A stretch of 64,000 nucleotides of DNA from Adiantum capillus-veneris (GCA_014529385.2 CM043947.1:104251811-104315810), one strand, 5' to 3'; positions 48,978 through 61,012 are shown, numbered from the stretch's first letter. Notes: a model not told the origin generated them from the letters alone. A program made the numbers and translations.

Positions 48978-51749
48978 TGTAAGGTCTCTACTTTCAAATT
49001 GCACACAAGTTCTATTACGCATTTGTATTTTTTTTGAACCATCACTCCTTATTTAAGATATTCGAGTTCAAATTATAAAGCGTAGGTTGAGAAAACCTAG
49101 AAATTAAAATTTACGCTACAAAATTCTGACATGTTTAGCTATATGAATCACTAACTAACTTATTGCAAGACTTATTTACTGATTGTAGAATTTTCTTTTA
49201 CTACTGTAAAGTTAATATAAGACTGTAAAGTTTAACTTAAAAATATAAAGTAAATTATCATTAAGGAAATAAATAAAATAATTATAAAGACAAAAGAATA
49301 CACAGGGATGACAAATAAAGGCACATGGATCACATAGGAGGGGACAAAGTGGGACACACTGTCACATGAAAAAGGAGAGGCTACTCTTGACTAATCTTAA
49401 TGAGGGGGGGCTTGTGTGGCCTTATCTTTTGATGATAATGACAAAGTGGTCAAGCTCATGGGTACCACAAGGGTACCAAAAACGCGGGTATGATTTTTGG
49501 AAAAAAATAAAAAAATAAAAAAATATTTTTTTATTAAAAATAAATTAATTTTTTTAAAAATATTTTTTTTTGAAAAAAAAGGTCGGACGTTTTTCTTTCT
49601 GCTATAAATAGAGCATCCATGCTCACACTTTAGACATAGAGATTGCCTCTATAGCACTCACGAAGTGCTGCCACTTCTCTTAGAGAGAAGGCGTCCACAA
49701 AGCACTAAGAGAGCAAAAACTCTAGTGGACTAATAAGGTGCGTATTAATTAAGCATTCAATTAACTTTAGGAATGATGTATGTGTGCTATCTATTACTCT
49801 AATCTCTCTAATAGATTAGTAAGATTCAATTAGTTATGTGTGTGTGTGTGCTATCTATTACTCTAATCTTCTAATAGATTAGTAAGATTCAATTAGCTTT
49901 AAGAAGGATATGTGTGTGTGTGTGTTATCTTTTACTCTAATCTCTCTAATAGATTGGTAAGATTCAATTAGCTTTAGAAAAGTATGTGTGTGTGTTCTCT
50001 TTTACTCTAATGTTTCTAATGGATAGTAAGATTCAATTAACTTTAGAAAAGATGTGTGTGTATGTTTTCTCTTACTCTAATCTCTCTAAGTATACCTACT
50101 CTCTCTAGTTAGTACATCTTCACTATTAACTTATATATTGTTAATTGAAAGTTAATACATAAGAGAACTCATCATATTCTTATTATACATGATGAAATTC
50201 TCATTCACCAATTTTATTGTCAATTAGATTAAGTAGAATTTTGAATAATACTAAAAAATTAATTTAGTTAAAGTATAGAAATTGAAGTTAGAATTGGATT
50301 AGAAATGTGAAGCATAAAAGTAATGCATTCCTAAACTTTCACTCATAGTTTACACATTTAATTTTTAATTAATTACGATTAGCAAATATTTGATGTATAG
50401 AAATTAGATCTAAAACAACAACACTAAGTGTGAATCCGAGTTGGCGAGGGTTCAAATTACAGATTCTCTTTGGAAACAAGGAGATTACTAGGGAAATTGA
50501 CCAATTTAAAGTTCTAAGTGTATAATATAAGTATAGTACAAAAAAATGGCTCCAAAGCGTGCTCGAACACAAGGCGCTAATGATCATGAAGCCGGTACAA
50601 GTAACGGTGGAACTCCTGCGGAAAATGCTATGTCTCCACCAATCGGACCAATCGGAGCTATGGTACAAGTTAGTATTGCAGTTTCAAGTTATGCATCATT
50701 GCATATGCGAGACCATAGGAATATATTATTTACCTTATGAAAAGAAAACACGGACCGAAACCACGGGGCTTAACCCCAAGAAACTCGTCATATGTTTGAC
50801 AAGTAGGAAAGATTGTCTGGTTAAACCGGTTGCTATAGGAAAGAATGTTTGTCCAAAACCTTCGGTATGGTTTTTCTCAAGTATCTCTACTTATTAGCGC
50901 TGGTATTATGTGGCAGTTGTCGAGGCGTGAGATGACGCCCAGGATGGCACCACTAATGCTGTGGTGGGAGTACACCCAGATTAGCCCAGCTGGATACTGC
51001 GGTTTTGTTTTTTCGTGGCGTGAGGATGACGCCCAGATTGACACCGTTGTTGCTGTGATGGGAGTACATCCAGATTAGCACAACAAATACTTGTGGAGCG
51101 GTATGGGACGCTCATGAGGACAAGGGTTTTTATAAATAATGTATATACAGATCGGACATAATAGGGTTAGTAGAGATTCTTGAGTGAACCTAATCCAAGG
51201 GTTGTTGGTTTAAAATTGGACGACTTCTTGTTTGACTATTGTTTGTAATACTGTTTGAAGGGCTGTTTTAACGAACCAGTATCATAAATAAAATAAAGGA
51301 ACATGTATGTTTTAACAGTGTGGTAGTAATTAGATAAAAAAAGAAGGGTGAGTGTGGTGTGGAAAGTGGGAGAATGATACCCCGACAGTATCATTCTATG
51401 GACGGGTAGACCGGATGAGTCGGGTAACTTTTCAACGCTAGAATTTTTTTTAGTCATAAATCTTAAAAGAGACAAACCTTGGCGGCTGTGCTTCTGAAAC
51501 ATGGAGAAAAAAGCGCACAGGTTGGTCACTCTAAGATTTATACTTTTAGGTATAATTGATTATAAATAGTTTTTAGATAGGGTTATGGTGGTCACGCTCC
51601 GCCATAGCGAGATAGGACCAATACTTTACTAACGGTTCATGCCCGTGGCTACGTAGTAGCTAAGGCAATGTCCGTTGGTTTTTCCTTATCAGGATTGGAG
51701 ACCTATCAAACGTACTTTGCTCCTCTCGACAAGGGGTCGGGACCTCACA
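48978..51749 (+). repeat. Gypsy 3' LTR
   Basis: TGTAAGGTCTC to GGGACCTCACA, preceded by the purine tract TTGGGGAGAT (48968-48977). Confidence 0.96.
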
Positions 51750-51967
51750 AAAGCATAGGGGTGTGTCCACATCAGCAAAAACGTGGGTCACAAAGAGACA
51801 AAATTTGACTTTTAAAAAAAAAAATCATTTTTACTTGTTTCTAACTTAAAACTCCCTCCCAACATATATACATATCCAAAAATCATTTTTTTGACCTATT
51901 TTTAAACCCACAAGCTTAAAAAGTCTATTTTTTCAAAACTCTTTTCCCCCAAAAAGTAATAAACATT

Positions 51968-52140
51968 TTGTTCTCTCCTCCTCCTCTCTCCTCCCTCCTC
52001 CCTTCTCTCTCTCTCTCCCTCTCCTCTCCCTCCCTGCCCCTACCTTCCTCCTCTCCCCAATCTCTCCCTCCCCCCCCTCCCTCCTTCTCTCCTCCCATCT
52101 TCCTCAACCTCTCTACCCTTCCCCCTCTATCTTTTCATCA
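51968..52140 (+). other. Long pyrimidine tract upstream of transposase-like gene
   Basis: Nearly pure C/T for about 170 bp, ending some 25 bp before the ATG at 52166. It fits a 5' untranslated region or promoter-proximal CT block; its open frame is compositional. Confidence 0.5.
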
Positions 52141-52165
52141 TTTGCTTCCTCACGCAACAGCTTCC

Positions 52166-54800
52166 ATGGTTCTCACGAAAATCACAAATAGTTTGCTTCC
52201 ACCACCACGTACTCCGCACACCAAAATCATACATATTCGCTTACCCACGGCAGGTTTGTTAGGCTATTGCAAGCGGTTGTGTATGGGTGCAGGTGCTTCT
52301 TTGCATATGTGGATGCACGAATGTCAAGCTCTTCACCTCAAGACGACGGCATAACAAGAGAGTGTTGCCTCTTCGGAGAGGGTAGTTAAAACTCTTGAAC
52401 AACAAATGCAAGAAAAGGAGTCCCACATCCAGAAGCTTACCAACACCATCACATACTTGAAAGAAACACCCCTTGGTGCAAGGGAACGCAAACTCACGTA
52501 TTCATCCATTGAAACTCTTGCACATTCGGGAGGAGCATGCAAACGACGAGTTACAGCCACAAGGTGATTTGGTCTTTACTTGCATGATGCATTCTTACTT
52601 CACACTATTTTCTAACATTTATGTTTATTTGTTGCTAGAAACTTCATCCAGGAGGCATGCGGTGGAACAAGCCAAGATGATCGAGTCAACCTTCTCACTA
52701 GTTGTCTCAATACCCAGGACGTGATTTCTATATTACAATCATCTGGAGGTAAGCACATTAAAGATGCAGTCACCAAGGACCTTATGCGTAAATTAAGAAA
52801 TGTGGTTAGTGATGATGACGTTCAACAAGCTTGTGATGAGGCTGGAATCAGCACCAAAGCTTATCAGGCTATTTTCCAACTCCTAAAGGATGCCCTCAAA
52901 GAACATGGCATTGTGGAAAACCTATTTCCCGTTCCTCACAAGGTCAAGCTCGCAAAGAAGGCCACAAACGAGGATGTGTTCTCTCGCATTGGGACATACC
53001 TACACATTGAGGACACAATGCCAACTTCCCTTTATGCTTCGTGCGCAACAAAGACAAGGGGAAAAGGTAAGAAACAATCCATAAGACCTTCGGAGAAGGG
53101 CTTTCCTTACACAATGTGGAACAATATTTTCGTGGATCTTAGATTTTACGAGTTACCCGAAGAAGGTGACACACTTTACTTTTTTCTTTGGTATTATTCT
53201 TATTATAACTCTAAAGTTTAAGGTCTTAGCACTATTTATTTTGTAGTGCTTGGCACAAAAGTCGCTTTTGTGCTGAAACTCGATGAGTGTCAAATAGTGA
53301 AAGGCCGAAGGTTAGAGAGGCTAAGTGTCACTCTAATGAATGAGGCCCTTCTGCAAACCAAGCGAAGGGATTCAATCGAGCCATCTCCCACCCCATCTTT
53401 TAGCGTGCAATCAGAGAAAGACATTTGGTGGTTGGGTGCTATGGAGGTGCCCAAAGAGACCAATGGAGTACTTTCATGGATTTTTGAGAGAACTCCATGG
53501 ATCACAGAAGTAATAAACTCCCAAATTGCAGGTCAGAAGTTGGAGATTGAGAGTTTTGGTAGTTATGATGTGGAGTGTCACTTAGGTGGGGATTTGAAGA
53601 CCATAAATTGTTTGCTTGGCTACAAACAAGGGGCTTCTTCTCTCATGCCTTGTCCAATTTGCACTCGAGGGTACAAACCTAATGGAAACAAATCACATAA
53701 GAGCACTGTAAAGGCCGGTTCCATGCTTCCATGGCAAGGGCATGGAGAACAAGGGTTAGATTGTCGTGATGTCGGAGATGAAGGTAGATAATGGGAAGCG
53801 TCTATTCTGAGATGTCCCATGCTCAATGCCCCAGACCGTGATCAAAAGGACCACGCTTGTAATCCAATCTTTCGATTTCCTCTATCGAATGTACATTTTT
53901 GTACATTACACGCATTCATGCGCATTTTTGATAGGCTATTGAAGCTCCACATTGACTATGCTTTCACAATGAAACCGTTGGAAAAGTCTCAGGAAGCGAT
54001 CGAAAGAGTGGAGGTACTCTTGAATTCCATTGGCTGTCACGGTGGAAATGTGTCTATCGTTGCTGCAAAAAACACAGGGGAGGCCCATGAAATTGCTCAA
54101 CAAGTGTCAATGAGTGGACAAAAAGCTAGATACTTTCTGAAGAAAGTTTCCCAAGGAAAGCCAAGTCGATATGATGCTCAAAAGAGCTCCAACCAGTAGG
54201 CAGGTAACCTTTGGGAGCTTTGGAAGGAGTTATGCAAAGCTACTACCGACAATGATTCAAATGGCGAGCTTGCAAACAAGCGCAAGCAAGTTTGGGCACA
54301 TTTTGATAAAATGGTCAAGCTTATGGGCCTTAACAGCACAACAAAAGAACAATGCCAATCATTTCAAGAAGCCTTGGCGGATTTTACCAAAGTCTTCACC
54401 CTTTCTTGGGGTGAAAATAACATCACACATTACATGGTAAGTCATTTTACATGGTGTATTCATTACAAGGGATTGTTTTTATTTAATAATGTGGATCGTT
54501 TACTCATGTGAACAACATATCTTGTTTGCACATGGTGCATTTTTTATGCACAAGTATGGATCGCTTGAAATTTTTAGCACTCAAGGCATGGAGAAGTCCC
54601 ATTATCGAGCAAGGGGAGTGTACTTCATAAATACTCGACATGGTGGTGGAATGGTGCAATCCAATTATTTGGAGGAGATATTCGATTGGTTTTTTCGCAC
54701 AACATTTGCTCGTAAGCTCACAATGGAGCGTGCGCGACAATCCAAGATTGCTATTGAAGTGCGGAAATGGAGTCGTCAAGAGCATAGCAACAAGTGGTAA
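52166..54800 (+). pseudogene. Transposase-like gene of transposon T, four exons
   Basis: Proposed exons 52166-52563, 52639-53165, 53247-54436 and 54516-54800 give 799 codons in one continuous frame. Exon 1 ends in a coiled coil (EQQMQEKESHIQKLTN). Exon 3 carries LDECQIVKG (candidate first Asp), LGGDLKTINCLLG (candidate second Asp) and a CPIC pair. Exon 4 carries YGSLEIFSTQGMEKSH (candidate Glu). This order resembles a DDE-type transposase family with a GGDxK motif that I know mainly from animal genomes; I cannot name it with certainty. Stops at 52352, 53789 and 54197 fit CAA/CAG to TAA/TAG. The last acceptor reads AA (54514-54515) instead of AG. Confidence 0.55.
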
Positions 54801-54979
54801 ATGTCGCAAGGTCCCACCAAGCATGCTGCATGGCGGCGATGCAGAGTGCGACAAGGATCAAAGTGGATACTGTGCGTGTCACTAAACGTGAACGCAAGGT
54901 CCAACTCTTAGCGACATGTTTATTTAAAAAATAAATTTTTTTTAAAAAAAAAATTAGTGTGAACAGGGCCCTTTTTAAA

Positions 54980-54986
54980 TGGGCCC
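54980..54986 (+). promoter_or_regulatory. Site II-like element upstream of the H3-like gene
   Basis: TGGGCCC about 70 bp before the ATG at 55053. TGGGCC/T elements are bound by TCP factors in promoters of plant growth-linked genes. The same word occurs near the right end of T (60888-60894). Confidence 0.3.
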
Positions 54987-55052
54987 TTATAACTATTGGA
55001 TGCTCTCATAAACCACTCATTTCTTAAGAACAGGTGAGCTCTTACCAACGAA

Positions 55053-55949
55053 ATGGCGCGCACCAAACAAACCGCGAAAGAGCATCCACCTGCCAACAAA
55101 AACACCCTCCAAGGATGTGAGAAGCCGTCATCGCTTAAAGGCACAAGAAAACGGCCACGAACGCCTGGCCGTTCCAGGAACTCATCTGGTAGTGGGCATG
55201 GTGGTAGGGCACGAGAGTCATCGAGGACTGTTGAATCTCTACCTCCTCAAGATATAACACCTAGAAGGAGAATGAAGCAACGTTCCCAGCGCTGGAGAGA
55301 AGAAGAGGGCCAGCAAACAACAGAGTCCGATAGGGAGCAGCCGTCGTGTCACCAATCACAAGCAGGACCATCCAGGACTCGGGTGGTCCATACAGACACT
55401 GAATCAGAGAGTGAGCCACCATGGCTGCGAGAAAAAATACCGCACACACACCGGGTGGCCGTTGGGGGGAAGACATTGCCTGAAGGCCAGGGAGCTCTCC
55501 CCACACGACAAGATCGGTAGCCAAGGGAAGAGGAAGAATCAGAAGAGGTTGCAGAACCAGCCCCTAAGCATGTAAACAGGCGCAAGTCTAAGTTTTTCAA
55601 GAAGCCTAAACGCCGCCTGCCAGCAAATGTGCAAGTGCCCCCAAGACAACCGCAGCGGCGCCGAAAAATAGCAAGGGCATTTGCAGAAATCCGCCACTAC
55701 CAGAAGACGACGGAGGTTTTGATTCGACGCGCCCCCTTTTCTCGCACTGTGAAGGAGGTGCTTCAAAGCTATGGAAATCAGTATAGAATGCAAGCAATAG
55801 CGCTAGTGGCTATTCAAGAAGCTGCAGAGGTCCACATCATTTCGGTGTTGGAAGATACCAACCTATGCGCCATACATGCAAAGCGAGTGACAATACAACC
55901 AAAAGATATGCAACTTGCACGTCGATTGCGACGAGACTTCGAGCATTAG
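55053..55949 (+). pseudogene. Transposon-borne histone H3-like protein (one nonsense codon)
   Basis: 298 codons. Residues 2-8 are ARTKQTA, the exact start of histone H3 including Lys4. Residues 9-200 are a spacer without H3 similarity, rich in Arg, Ser and Glu ([36 protein letters not shown]). Residues 205-298 are a full histone fold: [18 protein letters not shown] (alphaN/alpha1), VAIQEAAE (alpha2), [15 protein letters not shown] and [11 protein letters not shown] (loop 2/alpha3). Loop 1 has canonical H3 length, not the longer CENH3 form. TAG at 55518 replaces a probable CAG. Host H3 is 135 residues. It lies 252 bp after the transposase-like gene, same strand. Confidence 0.85.
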
Positions 55950-57182
55950 CCGAAGTTACCCCTCTTTTTGTATTGCACACCCTTATCTTTGTAATGATTT
56001 GACTTTCCAATGACAATATGATCAACAGTTGTGTCTACTGTGTCTATTATCTTTGTAATGAAATGACTTTGTAATTTCAAGTTCTGTATGTAATTGCAGT
56101 CAATTTCAGTAAATTTGTGCTTTTTAAGTACGCTTGAGGGTAGATAAACCTATAAGGTGCATCTAAATGAATGATACAAAACCAATCCATTGCAATAAAT
56201 TTGTGCTTTGTAGGTATCCTAGGGGGTAGATTAGCCTACTAGGGGCAAAAAAAAGCCTGGCCACGAGGGCGCGCAAATGGCCTATCTAAAAGTGATGGAT
56301 GGGCCATTTGCACACCCTTGTGGCTAGGCTTTTTTTTGCCCCTTGTAGGCTTATCTACCCCCTAGGATACCTACAAAGCACAAATTTACTAAAACCTATT
56401 GTTTTTCCATCATTATTTTACATGGATCCTTGTGGACACCCTTTTTTGGCCATTTCAAGCTTTGAATTCCCTATAGGATATAAAAATAAATAACTTATTG
56501 TGAAACCAAGTGTCTATGCAACAGTAATTTGGATTTTTCAAATGTCCAATGTAATTGGACTTTTTGGTGCAGGGGTGTAATAGGTATAGCTGAAGTAGGT
56601 GATAGTGTGCTGGAAACTTCATCACATAATTGATTTCACCTTTTCTAGTGTCCTTGAGTGTGAACATATGCTGAAATTGCCATAAAAAAGGTGCATCTAA
56701 ATGAGTGATGCAAAACCAATCCATTGCAATCAATTTGTGCTTTGTAGGTATCCTAGGGGGTAGATTAGCCTAATAGGGGCAAAAAAAGCCCTGGCCACAA
56801 GGGCGCGCAAATGGCCCATCCAAAATTGATGGATGGGCCATTTGCGCGCCCTTGTGGCCAGGCTTTTTTTTGGCCCTTATAGGCTTATCTACCCCCAAGG
56901 GTACTTAAAAAGCACAAATTTACTGAAATTGACTGCAATTACATACAGAACTTGAAATTACAAAGTCACCAATAAAAAAAAAATTCATATCACCAATTGA
57001 AACAATTTTGAAGATTGACAAATCACATTCAAAAGAATTTGCAATATAGAGAGACAATTTCAAATATTTTTTATTCCTTCCAAAACGGTGATTTTACATC
57101 ATGGATCTGAGGAGTTCATAATTTTTTTGATCATTTCCTGGCGCCTATTTTGCGCGTAAAGCAACTCCCCAGTCAAGAGGGA
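55950..57182. repeat. Nested palindromes between convergent genes of T
   Basis: No gene. An outer inverted repeat of about 93 bp pairs 56064-56156 with 56876-56968. Inside it lie two related palindromes, each with about 80-bp arms (56200-56390 and 56735-56930; shared word GGTATCCTAGGGGGTAGATT and its complement). Together they could fold into large cruciforms. This separates the 3' ends of the H3-like gene (+) and the gene at 57183 (-), a plausible bidirectional transcription end. Confidence 0.75.
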
Positions 57183-58676
57183 CTACGCTATGGCCTTTGG
57201 GTCAGTTGAGCCAATGGAAGCATGTATCCCTATCTGGGAAAGCACTTTACCACGAAAGCCAGTGCCAAACGTTGTGCATACAAGGGATCTACGCACTAGG
57301 AACACTTGATGTGCACTTTGAGCAATGGTGCTCAAACACAAAAACTTGCTGAAAGCTTTTAACGACCAAGTCATAAAATGGGCTTCGGGAGTAAATTCAT
57401 TATGGATAATGGCCACATCGCCAGGGGGGAGTTGTCCTAGGTAATGCGCAAGGGAAGCTTGAGGTCCAAAGCCCGTCCACTTGCCACCCGTCCTTGCAGC
57501 AAAATCATCAAACTCCACAACATCCTGTCATAAACCAATGAAGGTTGAGAAAAAAGACAATGAAGGATAAAATAGTAACATAAAAATTAGGATACAGTTT
57601 ACTTCCTGCTCCTTGTCGTCCTCCTCCCTATTGCCCTTTGCATCCAAGTCAATGCTCCCATGCACCACAGATACGAGCTTTGGATCATCAGATGGGAGGT
57701 TGCATAATGGCATAGGCATCCTAGCAGCCTCAACCTTGGCTTGCGTGGCTTGGAAATCTTCATCGGCCACGTGCAAGTGCTCTGCTTTCAGGACCTCCGC
57801 ACATACAACTGCAATAGTGTCAGCAACAGAGTCCCCATCCGGCAAGAGCTTGCTTTCTAGGGCATCTGGCGTATTGTCTAAGGGACATTTGCTGCTGTTG
57901 CATAGCACGCTCAAGCATTCATCCATGCGCAGGCCAAATGCTTTCTCCAAATTATGCACAAAAACATACTCCTCCCCATCCACTAACACTGAGGAGAAGC
58001 GGCTTATTTCTACCTCTGGGATAGCCACATTCGTCAGTGGTAGTGGCACATGAGTGTCACTAGGGCCAACCGCAACTATGGATTTCTCAACCACTTCCTC
58101 AAGACCCCTAGGGTACTCGAGCCGGTGTGCTTTTCCTTCCGCTGCAGGGTTCATGGGTATAACCTGCTGCTCCTTGGTGTCCTTGATAAAGGACCCAACT
58201 TGAAGGTGTGGTAAGCGGAGCTCCTCCAGATCAGGTTCCTCGCTCACCAAGAAGATAAATGTTGCGAGCCGAGAAAGGTACTCCACCCCCAACTTGCTCT
58301 TCTTGAGCGCTGACACCCCAGGGGCTTGCTCGTCCAAGTAATGGCCTGCATCGGTTGCAATTTCTTGGAATTGTTGCAACTGCTTGGAGAATGGGCGATC
58401 ACCTTTGTGTATATAGCGCAAAAGATCGCAAGGCACCCAGATCCCTGCATGTGGGGGGATAGACACATAATATTTTATGATGTGCTCCTCCATGAACGCA
58501 AAAATCTCCTCAAATGCATCCATGTGAAGGGCAACTGTGGCGTCAAGGTCAGGGAGACGAGTAAAAAAGGTGTGGAGGTCCAACTTCCCTTTGTATTTGG
58601 TGTCCTCGAGGAAGAGGATTAAGCGTGACAAAGGGGTGGATGTGGGTGCAGATGCAGAGGCTGTGGCAGCATTCAT
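57183..58676 (-). CDS. Unknown gene 2 of transposon T, two exons
   Basis: Exon 1 58676-57603 and exon 2 57524-57183, with a 78-nt GT-AG intron (57602-57525), give 471 residues without a stop. ATG 58676 is chosen because a TATA box (TATAAAAGG, 58765-58757 on -) lies 80 bp upstream. The N-terminal half is helical (FFTRLPDLDATVALHMDAFE, DLLRYIHKGDRPFSKQL). The middle is acidic (EEDDKEQE at the exon end). Exon 2 includes VEFDDFAARTGGKWTGFGP. No signal peptide or membrane segment and no domain I recognise. Among the four T genes it is the only one with an undamaged frame. Confidence 0.6.
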
Positions 58677-58756
58677 GTCTAGCCTGGGGTGTAGATAGAG
58701 AGCGGAGGAGCTCAAGAGTTGCAAAAGTGAAAATAGTGAATGAGTGAGGTGGCCCT

Positions 58757-58765
58757 CCTTTTATA
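58757..58765 (-). promoter_or_regulatory. TATA box of gene 2
   Basis: TATAAAAGG on the - strand, about 80 bp before the ATG at 58676. Confidence 0.55.
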
Positions 58766-58918
58766 ATGGACCCTTTTTTTAAGACATTAAAAAAAAGGCA
58801 CTTTCAAAAAATGATTTCTCATCCCAATGCAAAAAATTATATTCAAAGGCATGATTTGCCGAAGCAAATCATGTTGATTACAGCGGGGATCAATATGAAA
58901 ATTGCAAGAGTTACAAAG

Positions 58919-60259
58919 TTATAAGATCGATAGCATAGTTCCATCTATCCCCCAGTCCTCCTCGACCTTCAATTTGTCTTCCATTATCTTCCCAATCTGC
59001 GGACATTCATTACAATAAGCATCCAATGATCGACAAACCATGATGTATTGAAAATGTGGTGGAAGGATTCTCACCTTGTGACCTTGTAAATGAAATTGTG
59101 CTTGTTGAAGGGCCTCAAAACCCATAATAACCAAATGTTCTCGAACATTACTGAGAGTCCAATGCTTGTTCACTTGGACTGCCTCCAAAGCATCGTTGGG
59201 CATCTTCACTGCAATGTCAAAGCTTGCAATAGCGCCGTTTACACTCTGTAAGGGAGTCTACACTCCAAGCTTGCACATCCAACGATCATAGTGAAATTGT
59301 ATGTACAAGGAGGTGCGGGATTTCAAATAGCGCATTCCAATACCTGAAGCTCCAACCTTACAACGGTACCGGTCCCCGTTGTGCATGCCCTCCACAAAAC
59401 CCCAGTCCTCTTCTAAAAGCCTTCCTAATTCCTCGTAATGCGCATCTTTACATACAAGCATTGTGGTAGTCTCCACAAATCCAAACTCTTTAAAAATGTG
59501 CACAAAACAATGAATAGGCAAACACCAACTCAAGCCCACAGACCTAGAAGCTTTAGAGTATTTCAAAGAGTTTTGGACATCCATTATCATCTTTTGCTTG
59601 AAAGATGCTACCGACCACAAATTTGGGACCGACCACTCCATACTTAATAAGGAAGTTACTTTGATGGGTTCAAGCGTTCCAAACGCTTGTGTAGAAGTAG
59701 GGACAATATAGGAGTGAGAATAGAAGAAAATCCTTCTTTGAACCAGTTTGGTTGGGCAAAGATGTGGGAACATTATTGCTCCAATATCCGCATGTATAGC
59801 ATTGAATGTGCCGGAGAGACTATGTAGTGGCTGCTCATCCACCAACGTGGATGGAAATATGACTATAAATGCATGACAAATGTTAAGTATGAATCCATAA
59901 TAACATTACACTGTGATTTCACACCTAGCTTTGTTTTCTCAAAACATGTACTTACAATGTGTTGGAAATCGAGGTGGTTGTTGCAAGTGCATGGTTGACA
60001 TTGAGAAAACATGTTGCACAATGGCTACGGTCCCCTTGTCTTTGCGGTTCTTGAAGCCAAGGAGCTTGCCTTTCCAATGAAGATCCAAGTTTGCACGATT
60101 CCGCACACGATGAGGGCCAATAGAAGATGGTTGCATGTATACCCAAGCACCTTTGGTGAACTCTTGTGGCACCCACTCATCATCTACACCTCTAGTGTTG
60201 TGGCATGCAACTGCTGTGACCTCATCCTTTGGCCGCCTTTGCGAAGTAGAGTTGGCCAT
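58919..60259 (-). pseudogene. Unknown gene 3 of transposon T, two exons
   Basis: Exon 1 60259-59956 and exon 2 59862-58919, with a 93-nt intron with GTAAGT donor and TTTATAG acceptor, give 415 codons in one frame. The only break is TAG at 59258 (GV*TPLQ; CAG likely). Exon 1 has a basic N-terminus and GAWVYMQPSSIGP followed by WKGKLLGFKNRKDKGTVAIV, faintly like a small beta-rich reader module. Exon 2 has WSVPNLWSVASFKQKM and CLPIHCFVHIFKEFGFVET, somewhat like a Dam/adenine methyltransferase-associated or Alba-type fold only by impression. Function unknown. It lies upstream of gene 2, same strand, 243 bp apart. Confidence 0.55.
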
Positions 60260-60339
60260 GGTTGAGCAAAGAAAACTAGGAGGAGGAGAAGGACCTTGCT
60301 TGTTGCTACAATGTAGGTGGGATAAAGTGATATGAGAAG

Positions 60340-60455
60340 GTGGTTAACCCTTGTGGCAATGGGAGGAGAAGGTGGATAACCCTTGCTTGGTGTGGCAATG
60401 GGAGGAGAAGGTGGATAATCCTTGCTTGGTGTGGCAATGGAAGGTGGTAGGGGAG
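60340..60455. repeat. Short tandem repeat near gene 3 promoter
   Basis: About three copies of a 38-39-bp unit: GGCAATGGGAGGAGAAGGTG then GATAACCCTTGCTTGGTGT, upstream of the gene 3 ATG. Confidence 0.85.
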
Positions 60456-61012
60456 GAGAGAGGAGCTTCCTTGCTGCAGCAATGGAGATGGTGTAGAGAG
60501 AGAGTGTTGGAGTAGAGGATGAGTGTGATGGTTGCAACCAAGGAGGGGTTGGAAAAGGGGTTCTAGAGAGAGAAAATCACTTTTTTCCTAATAACTACTT
60601 TTGGGGGAGCTCTAGATAGCAAAAAAAGATTTTTCAAAAGTTTTTTTAAAAATTTGAATTTTAGGGTTTTTGGATGCACGTTTTGACTTTTTGAGATAAA
60701 AAAATGTTTTTTTGACCATAAAATAGTTTTAGGGGGGTTTTCAGAAGATGAAATTTGAGTTTTGAAAATTTTGAAAAATTTCAAATTTTTGGAATTTTTT
60801 CAAAACCGGATCAAAAAGGAGGGAAGTTGGAGGTTCCATATGGCCCACCCCCCCCCCCCTCCGCCCACCCCACCTTCTCACTAGGTAAGGGCCCATTTAA
60901 GAAGTGTAAGACTACTTTGTCCCCCTACATTTTTGAGGGCATAGAGTGTGTCCACCACCCTCTTCTCATTGGCTGGCCTTTAATTAACCTTAATCCCAAA
61001 GGGCCCCTAGAG
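60456..61012. other. Right subterminal region of transposon T
   Basis: No gene seen. T-rich and poly-C stretches (60849-60860). Contains GGGCCC and ATGTAGGGGGACAAAG-like words shared with the left end (41043-41058, ATGTAGGAGGTGGAC). Confidence 0.5.

Larger units (their letters stand above)
41105..51749 (+). mobile_element. Ty3/gypsy element, chromodomain-like, young
   Basis: 10.6 kb, LTRs of 2,773 and 2,772 bp that look about 99% alike by eye, PBS, one gag-pol frame, polypurine tract. Target duplication is GAAGC (41100-41104) against AAAGC (51750-51754). It sits near the left end of transposon T. Order protease, reverse transcriptase, RNase H, integrase places it in Ty3/gypsy. Confidence 0.96.

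Noticed and set aside
51968-52354. 128-codon Pro/Ser/Leu-rich protein
   Set aside because: The first 66 codons translate a pyrimidine tract; only the part from ATG 52166 continues into the transposase-like gene.
55629-55949. Reading the H3-like gene as a plant CENH3
   Set aside because: Loop 1 has canonical H3 length and loop 2 reads [15 protein letters not shown] as in H3; CENH3 has a longer loop 1 and other residues there. The long spacer alone is not enough.
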